From: Pezizomycotina sp. ARF18
Lineage: Eukaryota > Ascomycota
Direction: 5' to 3'
Length of the DNA: 52,444 bases
Assembly: GCA_002224055.1 (NCBI GenBank)
Contig: AZLU01000268.1
Span: 1-52,444 of the forward strand
The translations under genes were made by a program, and so were the position numbers. The notes under the pieces were generated by a model. It made no database searches, was not told the origin of the DNA, and worked only from the letters and a program-made list of their open reading frames with translations. This document shows positions 35,692-46,335 of the stretch, piece by piece. Each line of letters begins with the position of its first letter. Positions within the stretch are counted from its first letter, which is position 1.

Positions 35692-37583
35692 CCACTCTCT
35701 CTCTCTCTCTCTATCTCCAGTGTCTTTCCCGCATAGTGACAGCAATTAATATATTACAAGCTACGTAGGTATTTCCTTTATGTAATAATACTTATATCAC
35801 CAACACCGCCCTACTTTAGAAGTTCATTCCATCTCTCCACAGTTTCGTGACATATCTCAACGCAGATTTCATCATTCAAGTATAATGTCCTATATATATA
35901 CAACACACTTTTTGAGGAAATGGATATTACAGCAGCGGACGGGACAATACTGTCTCTTAGAAAGGAACAGAGCCACTCTGAACGATAAGACTGATTCGCT
36001 CTTTAGCAAGTATTTAGCTTTACCTAATCATTGTTACCTCTCTGCTTGAATACCAGCGAAATCTTCTCGCACGCGGTAATAATACTTGTACACTGTGGAG
36101 CCCAGCTTCAATCCTTGCGTAAGGGTTTTAGTATCAATACTACGGGGCGGTAATCAACTTCCTTCATACCCTGAAAATTATTTATATCGCGGTGTAAAGC
36201 TTTCAATTTTTCGCGCCTAAATAATTATTCAGTCTTCGCTGATTATTAACAGTTGCTTTGTCAAAAATAAAGAATCCTGTAATCGGTTCTGAAAAGTATG
36301 TAGGAAAAGATGTGTTTATTAAAGGTACAGTCATGATAGATTCTAAAATTGTAAATGTACCAACTTTTTTTTTTTTTTTTTGCTATTCTTCCTGATGAGA
36401 ATTTTATGAATACGTACTTGAATAAAAAGGGTGGATCCTTCACTACATTCATCTCGATTAAGTATATTATTAAATAGTCCTTCCTACCTTTTTAATGAAT
36501 AACCTTAAGTAATTATACTAAGGAGGTACGCATAAATACCTAAGTATATATAACACCTACTAGAAGGAAAAGAAAAGGGGAAAAGAATATATAGAAAGGG
36601 GGGGGGAGGAATCGTGACCTCATCGTTTATTAGTCAAGTACTTTGACAACGAAAGGGTATATTAATATCAATCAGTACCCACTTGCATAGATGTTGATAA
36701 CTACGGATACCATGATACCTAACCCTATCTTTAAAAAATCATTATAGGATCAAGTACTAGCTAGCACCGCTTTGAAGAGTTTACGCTATCTATAAGTTAG
36801 TATATTCGGATATTGAAATATTACTTTACTTTTATTATAAGTAGTATATCAAAGCGCCAAAAGCTTTGGAGATAAAATAAATAAAACCTGGAGATAATTC
36901 CGTGAACCCATACCCATTTGAGCTACTTGGTAAAAAATAAAATAAAATGAAAATATATAACCAATACAAAAAAAAAAAAGATACATACTAGCAGAATTGT
37001 TTCAATTTTCAACTGAGAATATAAAAAAGCCTATATTTCAAAACGGACTGGTGGCTTAAAGAGGAAGTAGGGTTTCCTATCTGGTCACAGATCGGTTCAA
37101 TTTAGTTAAATTATTTTCTTCCCTTCCCTTTTTTTTTTTTTTTTTTTTCCCTTTCAGCTTTTTTTTTTAAGTCCTTTTTCTTATCGAAGTACTTAAGTTG
37201 TGCTTAAATATCTTTTGAGCAATTTTTTTTTTTTCTTTCACTCGCTCCACCAAGTGTAATTTATATATATATTTTATTATCACGATCAAATTCGTCTTTC
37301 CTAGATTTGACGATAATCACATCTCGTAGTACGGCAGTTAGTTCTTTCTACTCCACTGTCTACGAATTTCCTACCTACCTCTCTGCCTCTCTTTCCCTTT
37401 TTCTTTCCTCTCCCTTCAGTCCAAAGTTCTTCTTCTTCCGGTGTCTAACTCTCTCGTCCGACAGGTTTTTTTTTTCTTCTCCTTGTTCAACCCTTCTAAG
37501 AGAACAAGCAGACAAGCTAATTCAGCAGACTTATGCGCTTTGTTCCGAGAGCGCACTAAGTCACATTTTACTACCGCTTCACT
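34810..37583. other. Divergent promoter region between Fmp27 and eIF4B
   Basis: About 2.8 kb between divergently transcribed genes. Contains a (CT)n array at 35627-35712, TA repeats near 35240-35256 and T-runs at 36364-36380 and 37131-37148. A minus-strand frame at 34938-35165 starts MEEQIYNLDITS, but it matches nothing I know. The last 200 bp before 37584 are pyrimidine-rich, as in promoters of highly expressed fungal genes. Confidence 0.45.
35627..35712. repeat. (CT)n microsatellite with a CA interruption
   Basis: About 85 bp of CT dinucleotides, broken near 35681-35695 by CACACACACACCCA. It lies in the spacer between divergent Fmp27 and eIF4B genes. CT tracts can act as promoter elements in fungi, but at nearly 2 kb from the eIF4B start this one is probably plain simple sequence. 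Confidence 0.9.
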
Positions 37584-40101
37584 ATGGGTAACTTCCCTTG
37601 CAATGCTTTTGTTTCCCTCTTTTCTTCTTGCAGTTATCGTAAAGAAACAGAAAAAGATGTTTTTTTTTCTCCCTTCTAGTCCTTCGCAAGTGCTCGTATA
37701 CTGACCAATCTGTTTAGCGCCACCAAAGAAAAACACCAAGATGAGCTTGGGAGACTTCCTAAGCGACGAGAGTTAGTATTGTCTTCCAGTTCCCTTCTTC
37801 CCTCAGCTTTCGTGACTTTTTGTTGCCATATATGCGAGACACCCTCCGAATATATTCTTACATGCTAACTGTGGTTCCCAACTTCAGCATTTGGATCATG
37901 GCGACGAAATGGAGGATATGCCAACTGCTCGTAAGCTGCCCTTGAAATCATTGGACTCTATTACCAAGTATACAAAGCGCAAGAGGAAGGAAGATGAGAA
38001 AGGAAATTCTGCTTATTTATCACATAAATGTGCTATATCGATAAGCAGCTGGTCCTCATCACTAATACATCCTCTAAATTAAACTGCGACTAACACTTTC
38101 TGAACAGCATCCTCAGGTACGGCCACTACATATTCGCTTATCACTTTAAACGTATAGCGCGGAGAAAAAAAGAAATAGGCGCTTTCTCCTTCCATCTCGT
38201 CATTTATCTTCGAGAGGAAGATCGAGCATTTCTCACCATTGCGTAATATTCAAATTCTCTAGGTCACACTACCGGTTACGGGAATCGTCGAGATCGAGAT
38301 TACAACAATGACCGCTTTGGTCACGGTGGATTTGGGGGAGGCAGGCAAGGTACTAATAATCTTTCCCCCATTTGACATAAATTTACATTGATTCAAACCA
38401 CATCCTCCGCGGCCCTTCACTTCTCCTTCTGCATATACCTTCTCGTCGATAAATATCGCCGCCGCCATTGTCCATAGATGAAGACTTTACTTTAAGCATC
38501 GCCCCAAAAAAATAAAACTCTATTCGATATAATCCCAGGACAGGTCATGCTTGAGCTATCATGCTGAGCTAAATGGCCTGGAACATATTTTGCACAAATT
38601 ATTGACATTTCCAGCAGATCGAGAGGATCGTTATTCTCACCGTCCCGACTTCCACTTCCCACGAAACCACCCTTCACCGCTCATGTTGGAAATCTTTCGT
38701 TTGAGGCGTCGAAGATGACCTCTCTCAATTTTTTTCAGCCTGCGAAGTTTCCAATGTCAGGCTCGTCCGTGATAAGCATGAGGACCGCCCCAAGGGATTC
38801 GATATGTCGAATTCGCTTCCGTCGAGGGACTGAAAAAGGCCCTCGAGCTGAATAACAACCAACTAGCGGGTAGAAATATTAGAGTCAGCGTTGCGGACCC
38901 TCGTAAGTAACTTCCATTGCCTCCCTTTCTTCATTTGATCTCCTTATCCTCTCTTCTTATATAGATGTAAATTTCATCCGCTGACGCTTATACCCTTCGA
39001 TCCCCTTCCGCTACTATGAAATATAGCAAGGAGCGGGCTGATGATAGAACCAATGTCGATAATTGGCGTCGTGCGGGTCCTCTTCCTCCGGCAGAACCTA
39101 TGCGCGACGTCCCAGCCGCTTTAACGACAACAGCAGTGACGCGGCGGCGATAGGTTCGAAAGAAGCACAGTGGTTCGATCGTAGGCGGAGCCGGTGCTGG
39201 AGCCGTGCTGGAGGCGAGGCGAGGGTGACGGGAAAGCCAGAGACTTCAGTAACTGGGAGCGGAAAGGACTCTTCCTCCGCTTACCCCTACCGAAAGTGGA
39301 CCCCAGAGGGCACACGTCCCAGCGACATGATAAGGCGATAGACGGAGGTCCCCAGCTCAGAATCCATTTGACCGTGAGCGGCAGCCCTCTTTCCAGGGAC
39401 AAGCTGGACAGGAAGATTCTAGGTACCGAAGAGATTACCAACGGCCATCCGTTTCGGAGCGCGTACCGTCTGCAGCCGAAAGAGATAACGAATGCGCAAG
39501 GACCACGCGCGGAGCCTATGGGCCTCCTCCCTCTTCCTCTCACGGCAAGGATCGTAGCGTTCCGACTAGTCCGGTAGTTCCACAGACCAGGCCAAAGCTT
39601 GAACTCAAAAAGAGAAGTGAAGCTGTCGCTTCTGACGTCACAGCAGCCACTACCGCAGATCCCAAGTCGAGCCCTTTCGGAGCTGCTAGGCCGATAGATA
39701 CTGACCAGAAACTTCGAGAAATCGAGGAAAAGCGTGCAACGGCACTTGCCGAGAAAAAAGTACGGGAGGAAAAAGTTAAAGAGGAAAAAAAGGCAGCTCG
39801 TGCGGCCGCCAATGCAGAAAAGGCTTCGCAGAAAGGTAGTAAAGAACGTGAAGGCGACGCTCCAGCAGGCAAGAATTACGACATATTAAGGCGATCGTCT
39901 GCCTATTCTGAAGGAAACAACGGAGATCCGGAACTTGAAGCAGAAGAACCGAAGAAGGACCAAACGAAGATTCCTGAGCAACCAAAAGCAGCTGAAGCTA
40001 AAACGCGATCTCAGAAGGGAAACGCTACTGCCCCCGTCGAGGAAGATGGCTGGTCCACAGTAGGAAGTAGGAGGCGTGGCGGTGCGAACGGAAAAGTTTA
40101 A
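37584..40101 (+). CDS. TIF3: Translation initiation factor eIF4B (Tif3)
   Basis: RNA-binding factor that stimulates eIF4A helicase during cap-dependent initiation in the cytoplasm. Coding starts at 37584 with only ATGG before a GTAACT donor. Exon 2 at 37718 completes MAPPKKNTKMSLGDFLSDE, matching the family N-terminus. Exon 3 gives FGSWGDEMEDMPTA with one G missing at 37900. After a long intron comes a Gly/Arg/Tyr-rich exon (YGNRRDRDYNNDRFGHGGFG, near 38270). The RRM exon near 38620 has PLPTKPPFTAHVGNLSFEAS, then VRLVRDKHEDRPKGFGYVEF (base missing near 38801) and NNQLAGRNIRVSVADP. Repeats of the type NWRRAGPLPP and NWERKGPLPP follow. The C-terminus has NYDILRRSSAY and EEDGWSTVGSRRRGG with TAA at 40099-40101. 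Family is firm. Confidence 0.93.
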
Positions 40102-42033
40102 TAGGACACGAAATTTGTGGCTTTTTTTCTTTTTTTATAAAAAAAAAAATTATAACATGATATGCCGCGGTTTTCTTCTCCTTTATTTAATTACTCTTTT
40201 TTTATCCTCTCTTTATTTTTGGCGTTATTGGCCATCATCTCTTGTCCGGATCTAACCTTTCTCATGTTAAATCGGATGGAGAATTCTAATTCTGCCGCAT
40301 GTTCCTTCCTCATGTATATCTATCATTTTATCACCACTCCCTTTATTATTTCCTCACTTGACCATTCCTTACTGACAAGCACGAGAAGCAGTATAGCCAC
40401 TTCAATCAAAGGTCACCCTAACCTAGAGATGCTTTGCTTCAATTATTAATAAAAGAAAAAAGCCCCTTCGCCGTTCTCCCTACCCTTCTCTAAAATATGT
40501 ACACCTTTTCAAGAAAAGTCTCGGTGTACTTCCAATGGTTTACCTCAGGTATAAAGGTATCTTCATACATTTATCTCCACAAGTGTTTATCGATCATGAT
40601 CTTACACTCTTGTTCCCTTTTCGAGTGTATTTCTTCTCATTTCCCCATCTGCTCTTACATATGCTTCCTCTCCCAACACACATTCTTGAAGGTTAATACT
40701 CTGTTATTATTTTCAGTTTTTCCGTGGCAAGTTTCCTGTATCTTAAAAAGGGAATCATGTATTGTTTAGTAATTTTTTTTCTGCGTCCGGTTGCACCATT
40801 GTTTCCGTTATTATTGCTTCCCGATCGTTTTCGATCACCAAGCGACACTCCAGGCAACCGATCAGGTATTCAAATTGGCATTTCTTTGTGCAGATTTTTC
40901 AAGTATCTCCGGGCTTGTCGATTCCGGTTGATAATCCATCGAGAGCAAAAGAGGGAGGGGAAAGGGACAATTGTGAAATTTTAGATCAGATGAAAAATTC
41001 AAGTGAGAATAGGACGGAGAACACAGGAACCAACCTAATAGATTTTCCTCTAGTGCCTTGGACCAAAAACCTAGCATAAGATTTTATCTTCATTTTTGTA
41101 AACCCGTACCTTCAATGTGCGTAGTGCCATGTATGACATGGATAGAGTAGCTGTACTTTCGGATGGTTGCTCTCGGTAGTAACTTCCAATGAGCTGAGTT
41201 TCTCAAATACGCAAAATTACGCCAAACGAATGATTCGGTTTGTAGCTGCACGAAGGATTCAAGAGCTTATCGGAGTATATCGATTTTCACAGCAAGTACC
41301 TTTTTCAAGCCTGAGGGTTATTTTATTGAAGCCCATGTATACAGGACCTTTTTGTAACTGATATTGCCAACAATTCCAAAACGGGTTTTGTTAGAAACTT
41401 TCCTTCTAGGCAAACTAAATAGGCAAAATAAACAAAGTAAAGAAAGCCCCCCGAAATAAAATAAAAAATATTTTGATACAAGCGTGCAATGACGTGCAAC
41501 TCTATTAAACTTTCCCAAGCTGATCTATCTTTAGCTCTTACGAAAGGAATAGGGTCTGAAGCCTAGCAAAGGTATACAAGTCACACACACCTCTTCCCTT
41601 TTTTTTTTTTTTTTTTTGAGGTATTACTACTACTACTACTACTACTATTATTATTATTATTGTTGTTGTTATTATTATTATTATTCTGTGGTAGCTTTTT
41701 TTTTTTGGAGGCGGTGTGATTTATGAAGATTTAACTTAGGGCAAGGGGGGGTAAAAAAGAAAAGGGAAGGGAAAATTAAGTAAAGCCAAAGAAAGAACAA
41801 AAAAAAAAAAAAAAACTAAAGGAAAATTTTTACTTTCGACAATAATAATTCTACCTCCATCAATCCGACAACAAAGAACCCACGATTAGAACGAGTTTAT
41901 TCGAATAACAAAAAAGAAGTATCTACACTTCAGCTCAACCACATTACCCTTCTCACTTACGAATATACTCTTTTTCTAACAGCAATCGTTTAAAGTACAA
42001 GCATATCACGACACCTCATAACAGCCTCCAAAA
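40102..42033. other. Spacer between eIF4B and eL32
   Basis: About 1.9 kb. Contains a TAC/TAT trinucleotide array near 41625-41684 and T/A runs near 41600 and 41798-41814. A plus-strand stretch at 40762-41079 has a fairly ordinary amino-acid mix (GLSIPVDNPSRAKEGGERD) but no recognisable family or splice context. The 100 bp upstream of eL32 contain pyrimidine-rich tracts. Confidence 0.45.
41625..41684. repeat. (TAC)n/(TAT)n/(TGT)n trinucleotide array
   Basis: Consecutive blocks of ACT, ATT, GTT and ATT triplets covering about 60 bp between eIF4B and eL32. Degenerate simple repeat that has drifted between triplet types. Confidence 0.85.
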
Positions 42034-42960
42034 ATGACGGCCGTCAAACACGTTCCCATCGTCAAGAAACGTAGGTCATGCCTTTGCTTCGAAGGACCAC
42101 CGGAGGTTAAGAAATGGGGTTTCAAATAGCCAGGCGGAGAGCTGTGGATTACTACGCAAACAGAGGTTTTCATTTAAGGAGCGTTGCATTTGCTGATGTA
42201 TCTTCTTCTTCTTCTTCTTCCTCTTCATTTTTGCCGTTCCAGATCGCAAGAAGTTCAATCGCCATCAGTCTGACCTTTACAAATGCGTTCCGTCGTCATG
42301 GAGGAAACCCAAGGGTATTGACAACCGTGTCAGGAGACGATTCAAGGGACAAGCTGCTATGCCCAAGGTACGGATCGACATCTAGTTTATCTTTGCTGCC
42401 GAACTTGCTTCAGCAACTTCTCGGTCCGATGTTCATTTTGGGGTACGAAGTTAACGAGGGCTTTTATTTTATTTTATTTTTTTTTTTTTTACCGGATCAT
42501 TCTGTAGATTGGATACGGTTCAAACAAGAAAACCCGACACATGATGCCATCCGGCCACAAGGCGTTCCTGGTTCACAATGTTGCTGACGTGGATCTCCTA
42601 CTTATGCACAACAAGACCTTCGCCGCTGAGTACGTTTTTCAGACCCCTCTATACATTACCTGCGTCCCAAATCGAAAACACAAAGTGTTCTAAAATGTGA
42701 TACCCACCACGAGCACATTTGAGAGCAAAACAGCACGAGTCGGTGCCGCGTCTTATCGCCCATATCTCGTCCATCCTCTACTGCTTGCCAAATCTTACCA
42801 CTTGTAATAAGATATAATTTTATAAACAACCTGCTAACAGCATCTACCCCGCGCTTTGTTTTCTAGAATTGCCCACGGCGTAAGCTCGAGGAAGAGGGTC
42901 GAGATCATCAAAAAATCGAAAGCGCTTGGCGTTAAAGTTACCAACCCGAAGGAAGAGTGA
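42034..42960 (+). CDS. RPL32: 60S ribosomal protein eL32
   Basis: Component of the large cytosolic ribosomal subunit. Four exons join without any frame break to 125 residues, close to the usual length of about 130: 42034-42070, 42243-42367, 42508-42629 and 42867-42960. The protein begins [12 protein letters not shown] and continues [80 protein letters not shown] and [13 protein letters not shown], all strongly conserved in eL32. Introns have GTAGGT, GTACGG and GTACGT donors. The first intron follows the twelfth codon, an early position common for ribosomal protein genes in fungi. This intact gene is the best reference for local codon use and splice sites. Confidence 0.98.
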
Positions 42961-44361
42961 CCACGGATTCGTAGTTTTCGATATTTGGCGTTTCATCTGG
43001 TGTTCCTTTTTCTCTTTCTTTTTTTCTCCTTTTCTTCTCCCGATTTCCTTCTTTTCTCTCCCTCTTGGTACATTCTATATTTACTATTTAGGTCACTGCC
43101 TACTTTTATTGTATCCATGTTCAAAGCCGTCACTCATAGGTTCATCTGCTGGGTTTAAAAAGATATTCGTTTTCTGGGTTAATTACTTTCAGGTTATTTG
43201 TTTACTTCCCTGAAGGATTAATAATACTAGGTTTTATTATTCCTACTACTGCTCCTACTCATAACTCCTCCGTCATCCAGCGATCAAAATAAATTAGTTT
43301 TGACTTCGCTATTCTTTCACGTTCCGTCTACAATATATTTCCTTCAAACTACCTTGAAGTATCTCCTCCAAAAAGAACAATATATACAGATCTGGCTGAA
43401 AAAAATAATGTTTTCTTGTTGGTAAAAACCCTCGGTATTGCCCTTGGAGGGTTCGAGCTTACGATCTTGAGCTTCCTCGATCTCTTCCTTTAGCAACATT
43501 ACAGTGTACTACACCCGTACTAAACTCAATCTCCGATCGTAACTAAACCACTTTATAGCAAGTCTTGAGCGTCATTCACAAAGCTACTTTGAGTGGAGGT
43601 TGTCTTCCCTGTTGTATCAACAGGTTACTTATGTATAGACCATTCGCCTGCGCGAATTGATAAGTAATCAAACCATTCCAATGCCTTGCAACAACCCTTT
43701 GGCGTACACGTGGGGAGTAATTCTTTTCTAATTCAATTAGGTCCCGGTAATCCCTCCAGCAAGCTTCTGTAATGGGACCCTGCTCTTAAATATATATATT
43801 TGAATTAGCCGGCTCCAGGATCATTTGTGAGCGTAGCCAGTAAAGGGGAATATTGGACCATTTCTGTGGAATATGGAAACCAGCTGCATAATAATGTAAT
43901 ATATCTGTACTTTATGTCGCCGATGAAAAGGTTCTATATAATATAATTGACAATACAAACTCAAGATGGTTAAAATAAATTAAAATGCAGGATTATACAG
44001 TTATAACAAGGAACCATTGGCGATTGAATATCAACTAGGTAGGTTGCCTTTGTTGGCTCGTTTTTTTTTTTTTTTTTTTCTTTCTTTTTAAACCGTGGTT
44101 GTATCTGATGCCCGACACCAAAGTAAAACAAGACGCGCACATGAGGATGGATGAATGAACGAATACCTTACTTAAATAAATAAATACTTAAAAGTAACAA
44201 ACAATATAATAATAATTAAATACTTGTTATTGCTCCTTATCTACCCAGTTAAAATTTCTTAAGATTCATTAGCCGTAAAATGTCAAATATCGAGTTCAAG
44301 GTCTACTACTTCCGTTTGTTTTTATAATTCTTTTTTTTAACGTGTCGGACCTAATCTCTAA

Positions 44362-44400
<39 letters not shown>
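42961..44400. other. Spacer before the thioesterase; 5' exon may lie here
   Basis: Holds the eL32 3' region and the promoter and unresolved 5' exon(s) of the thioesterase. An ATG at 44280 opens MSNIEFK, but I cannot show that it splices to the exon at 44401. T-runs at 44061-44079 and 44367-44398; the second directly precedes the AG acceptor of that exon. Confidence 0.4.
44367..44398 (+). repeat. Uninterrupted run of 32 T before a splice acceptor
   Basis: Thirty-two T residues followed directly by AG at 44399-44400, the acceptor of the thioesterase exon. It serves as an extended polypyrimidine tract and is also a likely site of length error or polymorphism. Confidence 0.8.
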
Positions 44401-45653
44401 GGTCGAAGGAGGTCCTCGTATAAGTACTTTGTGCGAGGACTACAGACACGATGGTAAAGAGTTACCACATAACTATATATCTCTTCACATAATACATCTC
44501 AACGATGGCATTGCTAATTCGTTTCTTCCTTTCTTCTTCCCTTACTTTCCTCCTCCTTTCTCTCTCTCTTTTTTTTTCACTAGGGCGGATAATGACCAAG
44601 TAATCACATCTCTTTTTTTCCTTGACATCGCAATTTATATGTTGGGCCACCGAAAGATTTAATGGCCCTCTTTTTTTTCTCTCTCTCTTTTCTTGGTTAA
44701 GAAATCATTATAACCTATACTTACACCTCAAGTCTACGGATCTACAATAGTACGGTCATGTAATAATGTCGTATACTACTCATATTACGGTATTTCTGCG
44801 TGCTCCTTCTAGCCAAATTTTTTTTTTTTTTTTTTTTGTTTCTGTTGTTAAGGAGCGTGTGCGGCGTGTAGCTCATCAATAAAATAAAAAACTCGAAAGT
44901 ATTTATAAGATGGAGTGTACGGAGGGAAGACGTTTATTATTGATACCAAGTAAATGATATACATTTACTACTGTTTGGTGGAAGAATTTCACTAGCTAAC
45001 TTCTCTCTTTCTTTTTCTCTCCTCTTTTTTTCTTTTCTTTCTCGATCGTTTCCCGCTCGATTACTTAGACACGGTCATCAACAAGTACCTCATCGAGTCT
45101 GGGCTGTTGGATCCCAAATCTGATGGATCTATTGGCCTTTGCGTCAAATCCGAGAGCTTTTTTTTTAAGCCGATAAGCTTTCCTGCAACGGTGGATCTGG
45201 GTTTGAGCGTAGTGAAGCTGGGGAATGCGAGCGTCTGTACGTGACAAATACTAACGTAGAATCCTTTCCTTTTTCTCCAACAACTGAAACACAGATAAAA
45301 AAAAAAAAGGCTCACATTGTCTGCGCAGTAAAACCATCCTTGAGACTAATTTGTTTCCGTGTTTTCTAGGCTACGAAATTGGCGTATTTCTTAAGGTATG
45401 CTTCGCTCATAAGAAACCGGGTTGTATTTGGCAGAAATTATTAAATTTTATCCTTACTTACTGCTACTCGTTTTTTCTTTTCGATTTTACTCCGAATATT
45501 ACTAGGATAAGGATGAACCGTCTGCGGTGGTCTATTCTGGCATGTGTTTGTAAATAGCGACGACAGAAGGCCGTGCGGCCTATGAAGGAGGAACTTCGCG
45601 ACGGTCTAGCTGCGATTGCTAGTGATCAGGTTGACCCGCGGCCGAAACTCTAA
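44401..45653 (+). CDS. 4HBT (hotdog) superfamily acyl-CoA thioesterase
   Basis: Predicted hotdog-fold thioesterase hydrolysing an acyl-CoA; the substrate cannot be read from sequence. Short exons chain in one frame. Exon 44401-44453 reads RSSYKYFVRGLQTRW. A 16-nt exon 44584-44599 gives ADNDQ. Exon 44751-44789 gives YGHVNNVVYYSYY (one base missing near 44761). After TTACTTAG near 45068 come DTVINKYLIESGLLDPKS, then SFPATVDLGLSVVKLGNASV. The next exons give YEIGVFLK, DEPSAVVYSGMCFVN and LRDGLAAIASDQVDPRPKL, with TAA at 45651-45653. The D-N-D-Q-x-GHVNN pattern is the active-site signature of YbgC/FcbC-like thioesterases. The 5' exon is unresolved and an N-terminal targeting peptide cannot be judged. 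Confidence 0.85.
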
Positions 45654-46036
45654 GGTTAAGAAGGAAGGGATATGGAAGGAGAGGAAAGCAAGGAAAAAAA
45701 AAAAACAAGCGATACAAGACAAATGAAAGGAACTATAGTCTATAGAGTTGGAGGCGAATGCACCGAGGACGCGGTTGTGGCGTATATAAATACTTAAGTG
45801 GTTAGTATATACTACGAGTTACATTCTCGCCTGAAGTTGAGAGTAGAAAAGAAAAAGAAAAAGAAAAAAATCAACCAGAAGCTCAGAAACCTTTGAACGA
45901 CCAACACTCCGTCAAAAGAAAAATAGACAGAAAAGGAAATATATATCTCCATATTCTAGGTACTGTATACCTATAAAACCATCTACTTATATACTTAATA
46001 ATATAAGTATAAAGAAAAAAATAAAGAGAATCTCCC

Positions 46037-46068
<32 letters not shown>

Positions 46069-46335
46069 CGTTAGGAGAAAGAAAGGATATCGCGCTTAAG
46101 TGAATTTCGCATCTAGTTCAAAGAATTCTCCCCGAACTCAATTTCGGACTCCGAATTTGTGCAAAGAGCCAGTTATACTTCAAGGCAAGTCTTCAGACCA
46201 CGGCATTATTATTTGGCCTTGGATCAAGCTCTATTTAAGCTGCTTTACACCCGACGTACTCCTATCTCTTAAGCGACCAGCCCTGCCTCCTAAGGTCCAA
46301 AAAAAAAAAAAAAAGCTGTATATAGTAGGAGCTTC
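45654..46335. other. Spacer with a 29-base A-run
   Basis: Contains A-rich sequence, including the homopolymer at 46040-46068, a TA repeat near 45940, and the probable promoter of the pseudouridine synthase gene. The plus-strand frame at 46100-46360 has no recognisable features. Confidence 0.4.
46040..46068. repeat. A-run of about 29 bases
   Basis: One of the longest homopolymers in the window, in the spacer before the pseudouridine synthase gene. No coding or structural role apparent; the length is unreliable if the assembly has homopolymer errors. Confidence 0.8.

Noticed and set aside
40762-41079. Plus-strand frame between eIF4B and eL32 with fairly protein-like composition
   Set aside because: Two plus-strand frames and one minus-strand frame overlap here; no start context, splice sites or family support either.
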